Shown here in pieces: positions 48,938 through 60,000 of a stretch of DNA of 64,000 nt; within the stretch, counting starts at the first letter, position 1; each line of letters opens with the position of its first letter. Source of the stretch: Nomia melanderi. Its lineage: Eukaryota > Arthropoda > Insecta > Hymenoptera > Halictidae. Position numbers and translations under genes: made by a program. The notes under the pieces were generated by a model, which was given only the letters and a program-made list of their open reading frames with translations, searched no databases and was not told where the DNA came from. The stretch lies in contig NC_135001.1 of NCBI RefSeq assembly GCF_051020985.1, positions 12,641,896-12,705,895 of the forward strand, read 5' to 3'.

Positions 48938-49877
48938 GTGAGTGAGAAAACTACCGATAATTTGGGTCCTCGGTCGATCGAAAAATCACGAGAAAAATAG
49001 GTGTTCCCTTTGTGCCACAATCACCGAAAATAGAAGATTGTTATTGTCAACAAGGGTTTCTTTAACTCTTTAATAGGAGACAATTGTGTTGTTAGCGAAA
49101 CTTTTTTACTATCTATTGAATATAGAAGTAGAGTTTACAATTGGGAATGTTTTAACATTGATTGTACCAGAAAAATGACTGGTTTCAGTTTTCTTATTTT
49201 GCAATTGTTGATATTTAGAAGGAATTAAATATCCGAAATGATTTGAAAAATAAATAGTTTGATTTGAATGATATAATGAGTGTGTTGAAGGGATCAACAG
49301 GAATTTATTGTTACAATTATTATAAATATTACATGTCAGTGATATTAAATGTTTAGTAGTTCTAGTGGTTTGTTATATCTTTAGAGGTGTTGGTTTATGA
49401 ATTCCATTGAAAATGAACTGCAAAAGATCAGTTGACTTATTTCTGCAGAGATGAATATGAGATTGATCAGTTTCAAATAATGTTTTTGAAATATTCAAAT
49501 GACGCTGTTAAAATCACAGAAATTTATTCAGAAATTAAGAAAATGATTCAGGAAATTTGTCTCGGAATCAAAAGATTAAAATATTCCTCATTCCTAATTT
49601 CTAATTATTTATTCGGTTCTAAAATGACATGAACTAACTGCAACTAAGTCTTTGGTGACTTTGCTACTCCGTATTGATTAATGATTAGAAATAGTAGTTC
49701 GTGATTCAATGGATCGGTGGGTTGTAACTGTTATTGGTGACGTGAAAATCAATCATATTGAATAGTAACATAAATAAGTTCGACTGAAACTATGAACACA
49801 TTGCGATTTTGAATACTTAAGTATTCCTTATTTCAAATGTGCATAATTGTGACACATAAGAAACCATTTCTGGTTAA

Positions 49878-50105
49878 TTCAACATTAGGTTTACGGAATG
49901 CGTCAATTTGATGCATACTGAATTTTGTAAACATTACTCGGTAAACGTTCATGTCGGTTTTAACTGCTACAATTATACGAATACGTATCCTAATATGTAA
50001 TCTACTTTCGAATTCCTAATTTCCAACATTTTAACGAACAAACATCAATTTTTCTAGGAACAGTAGAATAAACCGTATTATAAACATCCGTAAACCTAGT
50101 GTTAA
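49878..50105. mobile_element. TTAA MITE family A
   Basis: The left end is TTCAACATTAGGTTTACGGA (TTAA decayed). The right end is ATCCGTAAACCTAGTGTTAA. 228 bp. Inner AACGAACAAACATC and TCTAGGAACAGTAGAATAAACC match the other A copies. Confidence 0.8.
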
Positions 50106-52612
50106 AAATCCATGATTGTTATTTCACTGCTAGGTGAAGTTAACAGTAGAAAACAAATATTAGATATATCCGAAAGAAAGTACGTTACGACTCAATATTT
50201 TAGGTAACCGGGGTTTGCAAAAATGTTGTGCCTTAAACGAAGAAATGTTTCATTGACCTCACGATCTGACGAGTGGTTTAATAAGTTTTCTGACCCTAGT
50301 CGCGCTACCAGAACAGGATTTCGATGGGATTTCACTGATCACTGTTAACCACGCATGAATTTTTCTCTGCGATCGTTGAATGATATAATTGTATTTAACC
50401 TTGATCAGGCCGAGGATTTCTAGGAATCGATATTAACTTTACTGTGAGTTTTTTAAGGACTGTGAATCTTAGAGTACTTATACCGTATAAATGTTTTTTA
50501 TAATGTACATTAAACAAAAACATTTTTAATTATTTTAATAACAATTTAAAAATAATAATTTACATCTTAAGAAAATCTATTGTAGCTTCATTTCATTTTT
50601 AATGTGAAATACATACTTGAAATGAATAGTAATAAAGCTAAGATATCATCTGAATTTGTTCTAAAATTCATGTATAAAAATTTAAGTATTTCTGTAAATT
50701 AAATTTATAAATTAAAGTTTCGTAGATTGGACATGATTAAATAACAATAACAATGAAAATTATATTTAGATTGCTCACTATTTATTACTTATTAAATTAA
50801 TAAATGTGGAGTAAATTTAAAGTACAAAACGGAAGTTATTTATGATTCAATATACTATGAAGAATTGATTTCTTATTAAATTGCTCAATAAAGATGAAAC
50901 TTCATTTATACTGTACGCATCGGGTATACATAGAACTTATGAAAGGATATATCCTTAAATACATCATTTCGCCTTCGAATAGAGTAATTATTACATTAAA
51001 ATGGTCCATTTATTATCGGCTTTATTAAGTACTGCTATGCATGAAATAAAGGTTTATAACAGTGTCTCAGTAAAAACGTGACACGACTTTAAACATTACA
51101 GAAAAACTTCTTACCCAATTTGATCATATTACTCTCTTAAATCAATTAAAATTATGGCCGATTAAAATCAAAATTGCAGGTGTGAAAGATTTCCTTTAAT
51201 GGAGAAGTGAGTATTTTGTGATAAAATTCCCGTGCATCTTAACTAAAAGTAATACAACCCAAGACGTTTACTGAGAATATCAGTTATAAAGAGAATCGTA
51301 TAAACGTCTCAATTTATCAATCTGTTTTATAAAACAATGTAACCGAGTGATGAATACTGACTGAGGGATACTTCTGACTTAAAAAGTTTTGTTCGCTTGA
51401 AAATTGAAAATTAATTTTATAATCAATAGTATCAGAAATAAGTGGTAATTAATTTGAACAGTACATTTATCGCTGAAAATCAGTTACATTATAAAATAAT
51501 TGATTTGAAAATAGTAACGTACATAATGTTTAATTCATGTTTACATATATTAATTGCAAAAAGTTTGCTGCAATCAAATTTATGTTTATCGTTGGTCAAT
51601 CGTTGGACTTGTATTGTAAATATTCTACTGTGGAATGGCTTAAGTTTGTAAATATTTTCTACAAAATAAAATAAAACTTATTAAAAAATGCTATTGTTAT
51701 ATTCATGTTAGATATTATATATGACTTAACAGCTCTTTTTTCCTTCCATATGATTGTTATTAGACCTTTAATTTTAGATAAAAATTTAGATGAAAATCTT
51801 CGAGAGAAATGGAATGTTAAATGCAAAAAGACAAACATTTGCGGCATTCGTTGTTCGTCGGTTTTAATCAAGGTTTAAACGCTACCAAAGTTGCTACAAA
51901 TATTTGAACAGACCACAGCGAGATTTTATCGATGATTGGACAGCTCGAAAGTGGTTTGCGCAGTCCACAGAGGACAATTTTGGTTTAAATAATTTTTCAT
52001 TTTCTTTCTAAATGAAAAATCTGTTAACACAATCTTGCAATGAAAAGAAAAGGCTATTGAATGAAATGCAGTATCCAATATAAATACACTGACATCACAA
52101 ACAATTTATTAGAATCTATTGAATAGAGTAGAAAGTTTTTTCTATTCTTTGAAGAAATTTAAAGACTATTTTAGATTTTACTAGTTCAATCTTCATCGAA
52201 TTATGTCTTTCCCGTTTTACACAACAACTGTGATCCACTTTCCAATATTTATTCGCTTGAAATATTATTTTATTCATGTATCAAACATTAACAAGGAGAA
52301 TCGTTAGTAAAAATTTTGGACACTAACTCTAATAACATTTTTTCAATATTTTACAATTTTAGGAATTTTCTATATCGTAAAAACAAAAATGAAAGCTAAA
52401 AATTTCGCGGATGGTCTTTGAAGTATTTATCTACGTACATTAATTTATAGTATTATTACGTACTTTGATATATCTACGTTTCTCTATATCATTAATCTAG
52501 AACAGAAATGCCAAAGTTTATATTTCTTTTGTAATTTCCATATAACAATACAAAATATTACTGATAATTATATACGTAATTCAGTGATCTACGATTAATA
52601 TTAAATACTTTC

Positions 52613-52790
52613 ACCGCAAGCGGTCAAATGATCGGTTTTAAAATTTAATTGAGAATTCTCAATTTTTTTCTTTCATTTAACAGTTTATTTTTCAATTTTT
52701 GTCTTTCCTTTTGTTTCCGTTCCCACTGAGAAAAGTTGATCGTCCAACTTGTTTATTTTTATTTCGTAACCGGTTATTGGACTGGTTACT
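52613..52790. mobile_element. Family D MITE, truncated by or abutting a family A element
   Basis: Begins around the GCGGTCAAATGATCGGTTTT word and runs through CTTTCCTTTTGTTTCCGTT to GTAACCGGTTATTGGACTGG, all matching family D. The D right terminus is missing and the family A element starts at the very next bases. Confidence 0.65.
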
Positions 52791-52961
52791 TTAACACTAG
52801 GTTTACAGAACGCGTTAATTTGGCGCATATTGAATTTTATAAACATTATCTAATAGTCTATTTTTGAATACTTAATTTTCAAGACCTAAACGAACGAACA
52901 TCAATTATTCAAGGAACGATAGAATGAACCGTATGATAAACATTCGTAAACCTAGTGTTAA
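52791..52961. mobile_element. TTAA MITE family A
   Basis: TTAACACTAGGTTTACAGA on the left and TTCGTAAACCTAGTGTTAA on the right. 171 bp. It directly follows the truncated family D body. Confidence 0.85.
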
Positions 52962-53249
52962 TGTTATACACACTGGCCTAGCGATAACGCAGGATTTTTC
53001 TCTACATATATGCATGTTCTACACATTGATGTGTAATTATAAACGAGAATCTTCGGTTTCGTTGGATTTTTAGTTGTCGTTAAAGTGTATATGACAAATA
53101 TTCAATCAAAATACACTGTTTTACGAAAATGTATAAGGTTTTTCATATTTTCTTTAACTGCTCATTCTTCGGTGGCAAGCAACTAAGAACCGTATTCATA
53201 CTTTCAACGGCTAATATTTAACCAGCGTGTAACGTGTTAACCACTTAAC

Positions 53250-53480
53250 TGCGTTCGACGAGTATACACGTCATTTTAAAATGCAAAATAGTAGTCGTGT
53301 TTTTAACGATAAATTATTCATTTTTCCAGATAAATGTGTAATTCTTCTTCGTTTTGCTTTAGCTGTCCGTTAGAATATACTATAGATTCATGTGCTCTGC
53401 GTTTGGCAAGCATACGCTTTATTATTTGATTTTATTGCGCGCACAATCAGAGATTCTGCAAACTAAATTCCTCAGTTAAC
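53250..53480. repeat. Dispersed repeat F, second copy
   Basis: CTTAACTGCGTTCGACGAGTA, then CATTTTAAA, TAAATGTGTAATTCTTCTTCG and CGCACAATCAGAGATT, in the same order as at 39606-39790. Boundaries are not resolved. Confidence 0.6.
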
Positions 53481-53517
53481 TTGTTAAGGGCCAACCCGTT
53501 TCTGTTTATTCCGAATC

Positions 53518-53990
53518 GACTTTGCTGTGTCACGCGTCTCTCGGTGAACGTTTAGGAAAAACTGCGTGTGCTTTTCCGGGAATGCATCGATGCGATCCGC
53601 CGGGGCATCGTTCCCGCCGCAATACAATGCGACAGCCACCAATTGTTAAATTCACGTGGTGTCTATTCGAAGAATTAGGGCCAGCGGCGATACTGCACAT
53701 GTGCGACACGAGGAAACGATTTGATGCTTTGGGAAGGGAAGTCTGCTCTCGTAGGAGGGCACCGTGCCAGGAAGCCGATATTGCTGCACCCGACACCCTA
53801 CAGGATACACATGAAATACACCTCTGTTTGGACCGGGTCAACAAGCACCCGAATATTATTGATTACGTTTTCGCCACTCGTGAAGGCGGCCACTTCCTTT
53901 ATTAGGTTGCCGTGCGAGTGCTGCCATTTTTCCCTCGAAACCGTCTCTGGAAGCGGGAACCGTGTAGGGTGAAAGAAACTGTGTGTTTGC
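53518..53990. other. GC-richer island inside the first intron
   Basis: Open frames of 127 codons (+) and 104 codons (-) overlap here. Neither matches a family I recognise nor has coherent splice sites, so neither is called. It could be a regulatory element or an old insertion. Confidence 0.3.
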
Positions 53991-53999
53991 ATCGGGGAT

Positions 54000-54330
54000 T
54001 GAAAAGGTTCGAAAATAACTGTTTAAAACTGTTATATGTCAATTTCGACTAAAACAGTTCTGAAGAACCGAAATCAATCATAACTGTATTCGGTATATCG
54101 GTTCTGAGCTATATCGGTTTCGGCTCCGATTCTTTGGAATCGATGTCATATCGGTTCTGATTGCTATTTTTCGGTTTTTGAAACAGTTATGAACTGATTC
54201 TATAACTGCTATTTTTCGGTTCTTGAAATAATCATGAAGAACCAAAATGAATAACCGAAAAATAACGGTCATAGAACCGTTTCTGAAGAACCGGAACCGA
54301 AACCGATATAGCTAGTTAATAACAGTTAAC
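54000..54330. repeat. Array of inverted CGGTTC/GAACCG and ATAACTG/CAGTTAT motifs
   Basis: GGTTC or GAACC occurs at least eight times in both orientations. ATAACTG/CAGTTAT occurs about five times, giving many possible hairpins. The same motif pair is at 6375-6510. No period is clear. Confidence 0.6.
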
Positions 54331-54369
54331 TTGGATTTTTCGGTGAAGTTTTATTAGAAAGTATAAAAA

Positions 54370-54872
54370 TACAGTTGCTGATGAAAAAATTAGGGCCACC
54401 ATTAACGTCATCTTTGAGAAGACCAGCAATAAATCAGTAATCTGATTCTTGTCTGGTCGTTTCGTCATATTAATCTTTTATAACTAAGGCTTCATTTCTT
54501 TGCTCAATTCTTGATCTTTACCCTTTGCACTCCAGAGCTGGCTCTCAGTCGCCAATCGATTTGACGAGATTGTAAAGTTAGATATTTAATATTAAACCTT
54601 GTATAATGCTTTGATATATCAAATATTGGAATAATATAATTTTGTTCCTCAATTTATGTGCAATTTCTCGTTAAGTTGCTTTCCGAAAATGTTGTCTGTA
54701 TCTCATCAGAAAATATTGAGTATTTCCAGTGAAACACTCTGGAGTACAAAGGGTTAACAATACAACGAAGAAATTATTAGTAAATTACCTTTTGAGCTTC
54801 CAATATTACGATTACCATGACAAGTGTGGCATAAAAACTATGGTGGCCCTAATTTTTTGATCAGGGACTGTA
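54370..54872. mobile_element. Mariner-type MITE containing a nested family B element
   Basis: The left end starts TACAGTTGCTGATG and runs into AAAAAATTAGGGCCACCAT. The right end runs from ATGGTGGCCCTAATTTTTT to GGGACTGTA. The arms are imperfect inverted repeats of about 33 bp, each outermost at TA. A family B TTAA element lies inside (54517-54757). A related right end is at 27438-27471. Confidence 0.8.
54517..54757. mobile_element. TTAA MITE family B, nested
   Basis: The left end TTTACCCTTTGCACTCCAGAG pairs with the right end CTCTGGAGTACAAAGGGTTAA. These are inverted ends of about 17 bp with one TTAA mutated to TTTA. 241 bp. Other copies or parts are at 22568, 27215, 60665 and 61340. Confidence 0.8.
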
Positions 54873-55864
54873 GAAGTATAGACAGTATTGAATAAGGTAA
54901 ATGTCATATAGTCTAATTCCCATTTGTTAGCTTTTGAAAAAAGGGCTGTTGTGAAATGTTCTTGGGTTAATTAATCGACTTTTCGATTACGAGTGCTTCA
55001 CAAAAAAATTGATTTTAAAGTTACAAAGCTTTGCAAGTGAAAACAGACACTCCTGCTTACGCGATGACGAAAATCGTATTGAGTAGGTTAGTAGTTGCCT
55101 TGATCAGCAGCGGTAGATGATACAGTGTTAAATATTAATAGTACATTTTCTGAAATGAATATAGCCTTGCAATTTCTTCGAAGCTGCAAATTTGTTTAAT
55201 GCGACACGACTTTTCAGTCGTCTCAATAAGTTACGATTCAGAGGTAATGCACAAAGAAACAAAAATTCCATGGCTAAGATAGTAAGTATATTTGTACACC
55301 AATGATCGATGCGGTAACCAAACATTGAATAGCAACACGTTATGTGACAACCCACAAAAAAACCCATTCATAATTGGTCAAAGTTTCTCCACTGATGTTG
55401 CGTCATTAAACGCAAAGAAAGAATTTTGGTACTCGAAATATAAGAAGCGCAATAAAAAAAATATACAGAAAAATTTTGTTAGTCAAGGTTCACTTTCAAA
55501 TTTTGTAATAAATATAAAGACTAGAAACTGATTATAGATCCATAGAAATTTGTTTTCAAAATAAATTTAAATCAATATTTAATATGATAAAATTAATTCC
55601 ATTGATCACATCATTTCTTTGAAAAGAATGCCTGGGCCATTATAGAACAACAAAAAATAAGTTAAGCCGTTTATCTAAGAAATATCATATACCTGTCTCT
55701 GTTTGTCGAAGCATTTTGAAGTGAAACAGACAATACACGTTTGATGTTAATATCTACTTACGCACTATTGACATAGTTTCTTTTAAATTTCTGTTGTTCA
55801 CGGAAATTTACATATTATCTGAGGCCGACATAATGCTTTACTGAAATATCTCGTTGAACGCTTT

Positions 55865-56101
55865 TCAACACTAAACGTGCCGTGACTGGTCAAATGGCCG
55901 GTTTTAAAATTTGATTTAAAATTCTACATTTTTTCCGTGCATTTATCTTTATGTTAATTCTTATATTGTTCTATTAATCAGATTTTCAATTTTTGTCTTT
56001 CCTTTTGTTTCTGTTTCTAAGGAACATTACCTTTCTTTAATAACCGTTTAATTACAGTAGGCATACGTGTATATATAAAGTGCCGATACATTTAATGTTA
56101 A
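55865..56101. mobile_element. TTAA MITE family D, intact
   Basis: The left end TCAACACTAAACGTGCCG pairs with the right end GTGCCGATACATTTAATGTTAA. 237 bp. This is the best uninterrupted family D copy and the reference for the nested locus at 16502-16980. Confidence 0.8.
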
Positions 56102-56524
56102 AAATGTTCGTTTATTATATTTCTTGCATTTGCATACAGTGTAGATCGAAATAAAAATTACTTTGAAGTACTTAAGTGCAAAGTTCGGTATAAAATTAGG
56201 CTAATCTTGTTTTTTTTATTGCTAATCCGGCCAGGTACTGATACTACCAAGTAATGTTAAAGTACCGAGAAATATCAGTTGTACATTGCAAGTGACCGAC
56301 AACGCAACGTACATTTTGTCACAGTCGCCAGGTAAAAATACGCATATATCGTTTCAAAAGAGAAAGGAAGATAGAAATTAGTTCGTTCGTTATCATTTTT
56401 TCTACAGTAAAACTTTTGAATTTGAAAGATTCTTAATATCTTAAAAAGAGAACATACTAATTACAAGAAGATACTTAAATAACTCTAAACTACTAATATT
56501 TTATTGGATGTTATGTTATAATCA

Positions 56525-56819
56525 TTAACACTACACGTACCGACACTTTGTATATACCTATACTTACTATAATTAGTTAAATAACTGGTTACAAAATAAA
56601 GGTAAACAAGTTAAATAATAAATATTTCTTATTGGAAACAGAAGCAGAAGAAACGGCAAAGATTGAAAAATTGGTTAATCAGGTAATACGGGAATCGATT
56701 TAATGTTAAATGAACGAAGAAAAACGGAGAATTTTCAGTGAACTTTTAAAACCGATTTGAACATCGGTTACATCATTTTTTTACATCATTTGAACCGTTC
56801 GCGGTACGTTTAGTGTTAA
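56525..56819. mobile_element. TTAA MITE family D, inverted orientation
   Basis: The left end TTAACACTACACGTACCGAC pairs with the right end GCGGTACGTTTAGTGTTAA. 295 bp, reversed relative to the 55865 copy (AACTGGTTACAAAATAAAGG and AAACGGCAAAGATTG are reverse complements of that copy's words). It ends only about 80 bp before the first coding exon of GUSB. Confidence 0.85.
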
Positions 56820-56910
56820 CAACTGACAATGATAAGTATTATCAATGTATTTCAAGGAGAAATTGCTCCTTCAACGAAGAAAATGTATCTTGTTTCAGAA
56901 CTAAGGAGGA

Positions 56911-57078
56911 ATGTGGCGTTTAGTTTTTCTCTTAATTGGCGCCGCGATGGCCGGAGAATCGGGTCCCGAAATTGAATATCCCGAAATACCCATAGAATAT
57001 TCACCTTTGCCGCGGGAGGAAGATGCACCCTCGCCTCTTCCTGGAATGCTTTATCCGCGTGAAAGTGAATCGCGAGAG
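56911..57078 (+). CDS. GUSB coding exon 1 (signal peptide and N-terminal segment)
   Basis: Residues 1-56. The exon itself starts at 56899 after the acceptor TTGTTTCAG, leaving 12 nt of 5' UTR. The start is the first ATG and gives a good signal peptide (MWRLVFLLIGAAMA). An acidic, Pro/Tyr/Glu-rich stretch follows (about residues 15-43), then GMLYPRESESRE, which aligns with the mature N-terminus of mammalian GUSB. The donor is GAG|GTAATT, phase 0. Confidence 0.9.
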
Positions 57079-60000
57079 GTAATTGCTTTCTATACTGTTG
57101 CGATCATTTATGTAGAAATATTAAGTAGTAACGTAAATAAGTTCGGGTGCAACATTTAATTTACATAGTTAGTGTTATCCACAGTCAATGAATATATAAT
57201 AGGTACTTCGGTACAACTACGTATTATGCACGTATAATCTAACTACATAATTCAATGTAGTTGCCAACGACTCTATTAGGTTGATGCAATTTAAAGAAAA
57301 AACAAAAAGAAGTTCGGTTACATATATGAACATACTCGAATTCTAATAATATAATTATGACTTGTTGCAAGTGCGCGTTAGTTCTAGTCAACCTAAAATC
57401 ACCACTGTTAATTATCACTACTGCATGAATCTATAATAATACAAGAAAACATTGAATATATCTGAACAACAATATGTTACAACCCAATACGTGGATGTAT
57501 CGCGTATACAATTTGATTAGATAAACGAATGATCATTTTAGTGAATTAAAATGCAACAGCTTTCAAACTTAAGATACACGCTGTATTAAGATCTAATGTG
57601 TATACCGTGAAAGCAAAAGTTTTCAGTGATTGAAGTTAACTTTTCTTAGATGAAAACTCTAGACGGTATGTGGGATTTCGTTGTTTCCCCAACGGGAGAT
57701 TCACTCAGGGGCTACAAAGAGGCGTGGTTTGCGAACGATCTGTCCAAGGTAAGATTAAACAAATGTCGAATAAATATTTATTAGTGACTTCTCAAACTTT
57801 TAAGTTCACTGAGACTATAATCCAGTTATTTAAGAATTAATGAATTGGTATTCAATAAAATAATCGTACAAAACTGCAGTAGCAATAATTGAATAATTCG
57901 AGAATCAGTTAAAAATGCAAACAGAAAGTATAACGAATTTATTTAAAAAACAAAACACCATAACAAGTTGAATCTACTATTACATTAAATGAACATTGAT
58001 ATGCATAATAAATTTTTGATATTTCATACACTCACGACTTTTCAAGGACTGATTCGTTTCTTCATTAACTCTTATCACTGCTGATAATAATCAAAATCTC
58101 CAACTTCGATCAGATTTTTCTTGCTCGAGTACTTTCGATTACCATTTTACTTTACCATATGTTTCCATAGGTAGGAAAAGTGATGCAAATGCCAGTGCCT
58201 TCGTCCTACAATGACATTACCACCTCGAGAGAACTTAGGGACCACGTCGGGGCTGTCTGGTACCAGCGATCGTTCTTCGTCCCTGCTTCGTGGCGGGAGC
58301 AGAGAGTTTTCGTCAGGTTCGGTTCGGTGAATTACCTCGCGCAGGTGGTAAGTATTTCAAATATTTGTTTTATTTTAATATTAACGGCAAAACAAGATTT
58401 CTTTAAGGCCAGAATTTTCACTGAAGTTTTAAAACCATAGATGTTCATTAAGCCTATTCGAAATTTTCTTGATAAAGAAAGTGGGAAATTCGCATGGACA
58501 TCCGCAGTTCAGCGATGTTTAAAACATGTACAGTGTATCGACCAGTAACTGGTTACCGCGTGATTTAACTTGATTCGCGACCTAACTACGTAATTTAACT
58601 ATAGCCGGATAAAGGGGGTCAAAAGTGCCCTTAAGTCAAATTGGATTAGCGATCAACTGTTCGATAGCTTGTCTAGCTTTCAACCAAGTTCCAGCCTTTT
58701 ATCATGACTGGAGGGGTTGTATAATAGGGAAACATCGTATTATCCACCATGAATCAAAGATGATGTTTCACGTCTCCTTGTATTTTACACGATAATTAAA
58801 TAAATAAATAAATAAATAAATATTCCAAATCATATGGTACATTTATTTAATAAAAAAGGTATACAAATCTCAATGTATAAATTACTTTATTTTTGTTGTT
58901 AATTAAGTTACGAAGCTGTTGCGAATATTATATGCGCAATCAATTGCAGAACTTGATATTGATATAAAGTTACATAACATTATAACCGGAGATATTTATT
59001 TTTATATTAATATTTCACAAATTTAGGCAATTTTCATTCTACTGTTCTCACCGTTGAGTAAAAACACTTTTTCAATTGATGTCCGTAAATCTAGTGTTAA
59101 GGTATTATTAATAAAGTAACTGAATAAATCTCAAATTGAAAAGTATGCTCGAAAAATGGAGAACAAGACTAATTCGACAAATATTTGCACCAAAATAATG
59201 GTACTGGAAATGGGAAATGTGGTTGGATCAAGAAAGATTTAACGAAAGCAATAGAATTTAATCGGTTCGACTTTGTCTGTCGAAAAAGGACACGGTTCAT
59301 CATTGTTAAAATCTATACAAGTCGTATACAATCCCCGCCTCGTTTTTGTACATTTCAGTGGGTAAATGGCGGGCTAGTGACCAACCATGAAATGGGTCAT
59401 CTGCCATTTGAAGCGGAGATATCTACCTATTTGGTGTACGGCGGTAAAAATCGGATAACGGTCGCAGTGGATAATACGTTGCTGCAAACAAGCGTGCCGC
59501 AGGGCAGAATCGTCAACACCGCTGTTGACAATGGCACTGTGCACGTGCAAAGTTACACATTTGATTTTTTTAATTACGCCGGTATCCATAGGCAAGTAAA
59601 TGTATATCTACGCTGCTACTAATAGATTTTGAAACTTTATGTCTCTTATATAAACGAATGAAGCAACAAAATAATGCTCCAACTCCTATTTCTGGGTTCT
59701 CGAGAAAAGAAGCTTTTGTAAAATATTGTTGGATTAATTAAATATTAATGTTACAATATTGTTGATACTGTTATATGTTAAATCATGAAAAATGACATGT
59801 TGTTAGTAGATAGTATTAGTGATAGTAATTATTGTTTATTATTAATAGTAATAATTGTTATTATCGATAAGTATTATTGATAAAGCTTCAAAAAAAGCTT
59901 CTTTTCCTCAAGAACTGAAAAATAGAAGTTAGGCCACCATTGTTCAAGGTCACTAAAATATTTACGATAATCTATTGTTATTTTCATTGAAATATAATAT

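Larger units (their letters stand above)
48938..56898 (+). other. Probable large first intron of GUSB, filled with MITEs
   Basis: No coding exon is recognisable in it. It carries TTAA elements A (49878, 52791), D (52613, 55865, 56525) and B (54517), a mariner-type element (54370), repeat F (53250) and the CGGTTC array (54000). Confidence 0.4.

Noticed and set aside
48700..49020. 106-codon minus frame
   Set aside because: It is the antisense shadow of the GC-rich GUSB first exon.
53522..53905. 127-codon plus-strand frame in a GC-rich patch
   Set aside because: An overlapping minus-strand frame of similar length exists. No domain, no splice sites, and the peptide resembles nothing known.
55128..55367. 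79-codon minus frame with a basic C-terminal half
   Set aside because: No recognised family and no splice or promoter support. It lies in the MITE-filled first intron of GUSB.
59592..59597. GT at 59596 (CAA|GTAAAT) as the exon 4 donor
   Set aside because: It would leave exon 4 in phase 0, incompatible with exon 5, which starts on the third codon position. No alternative acceptor restores the frame.
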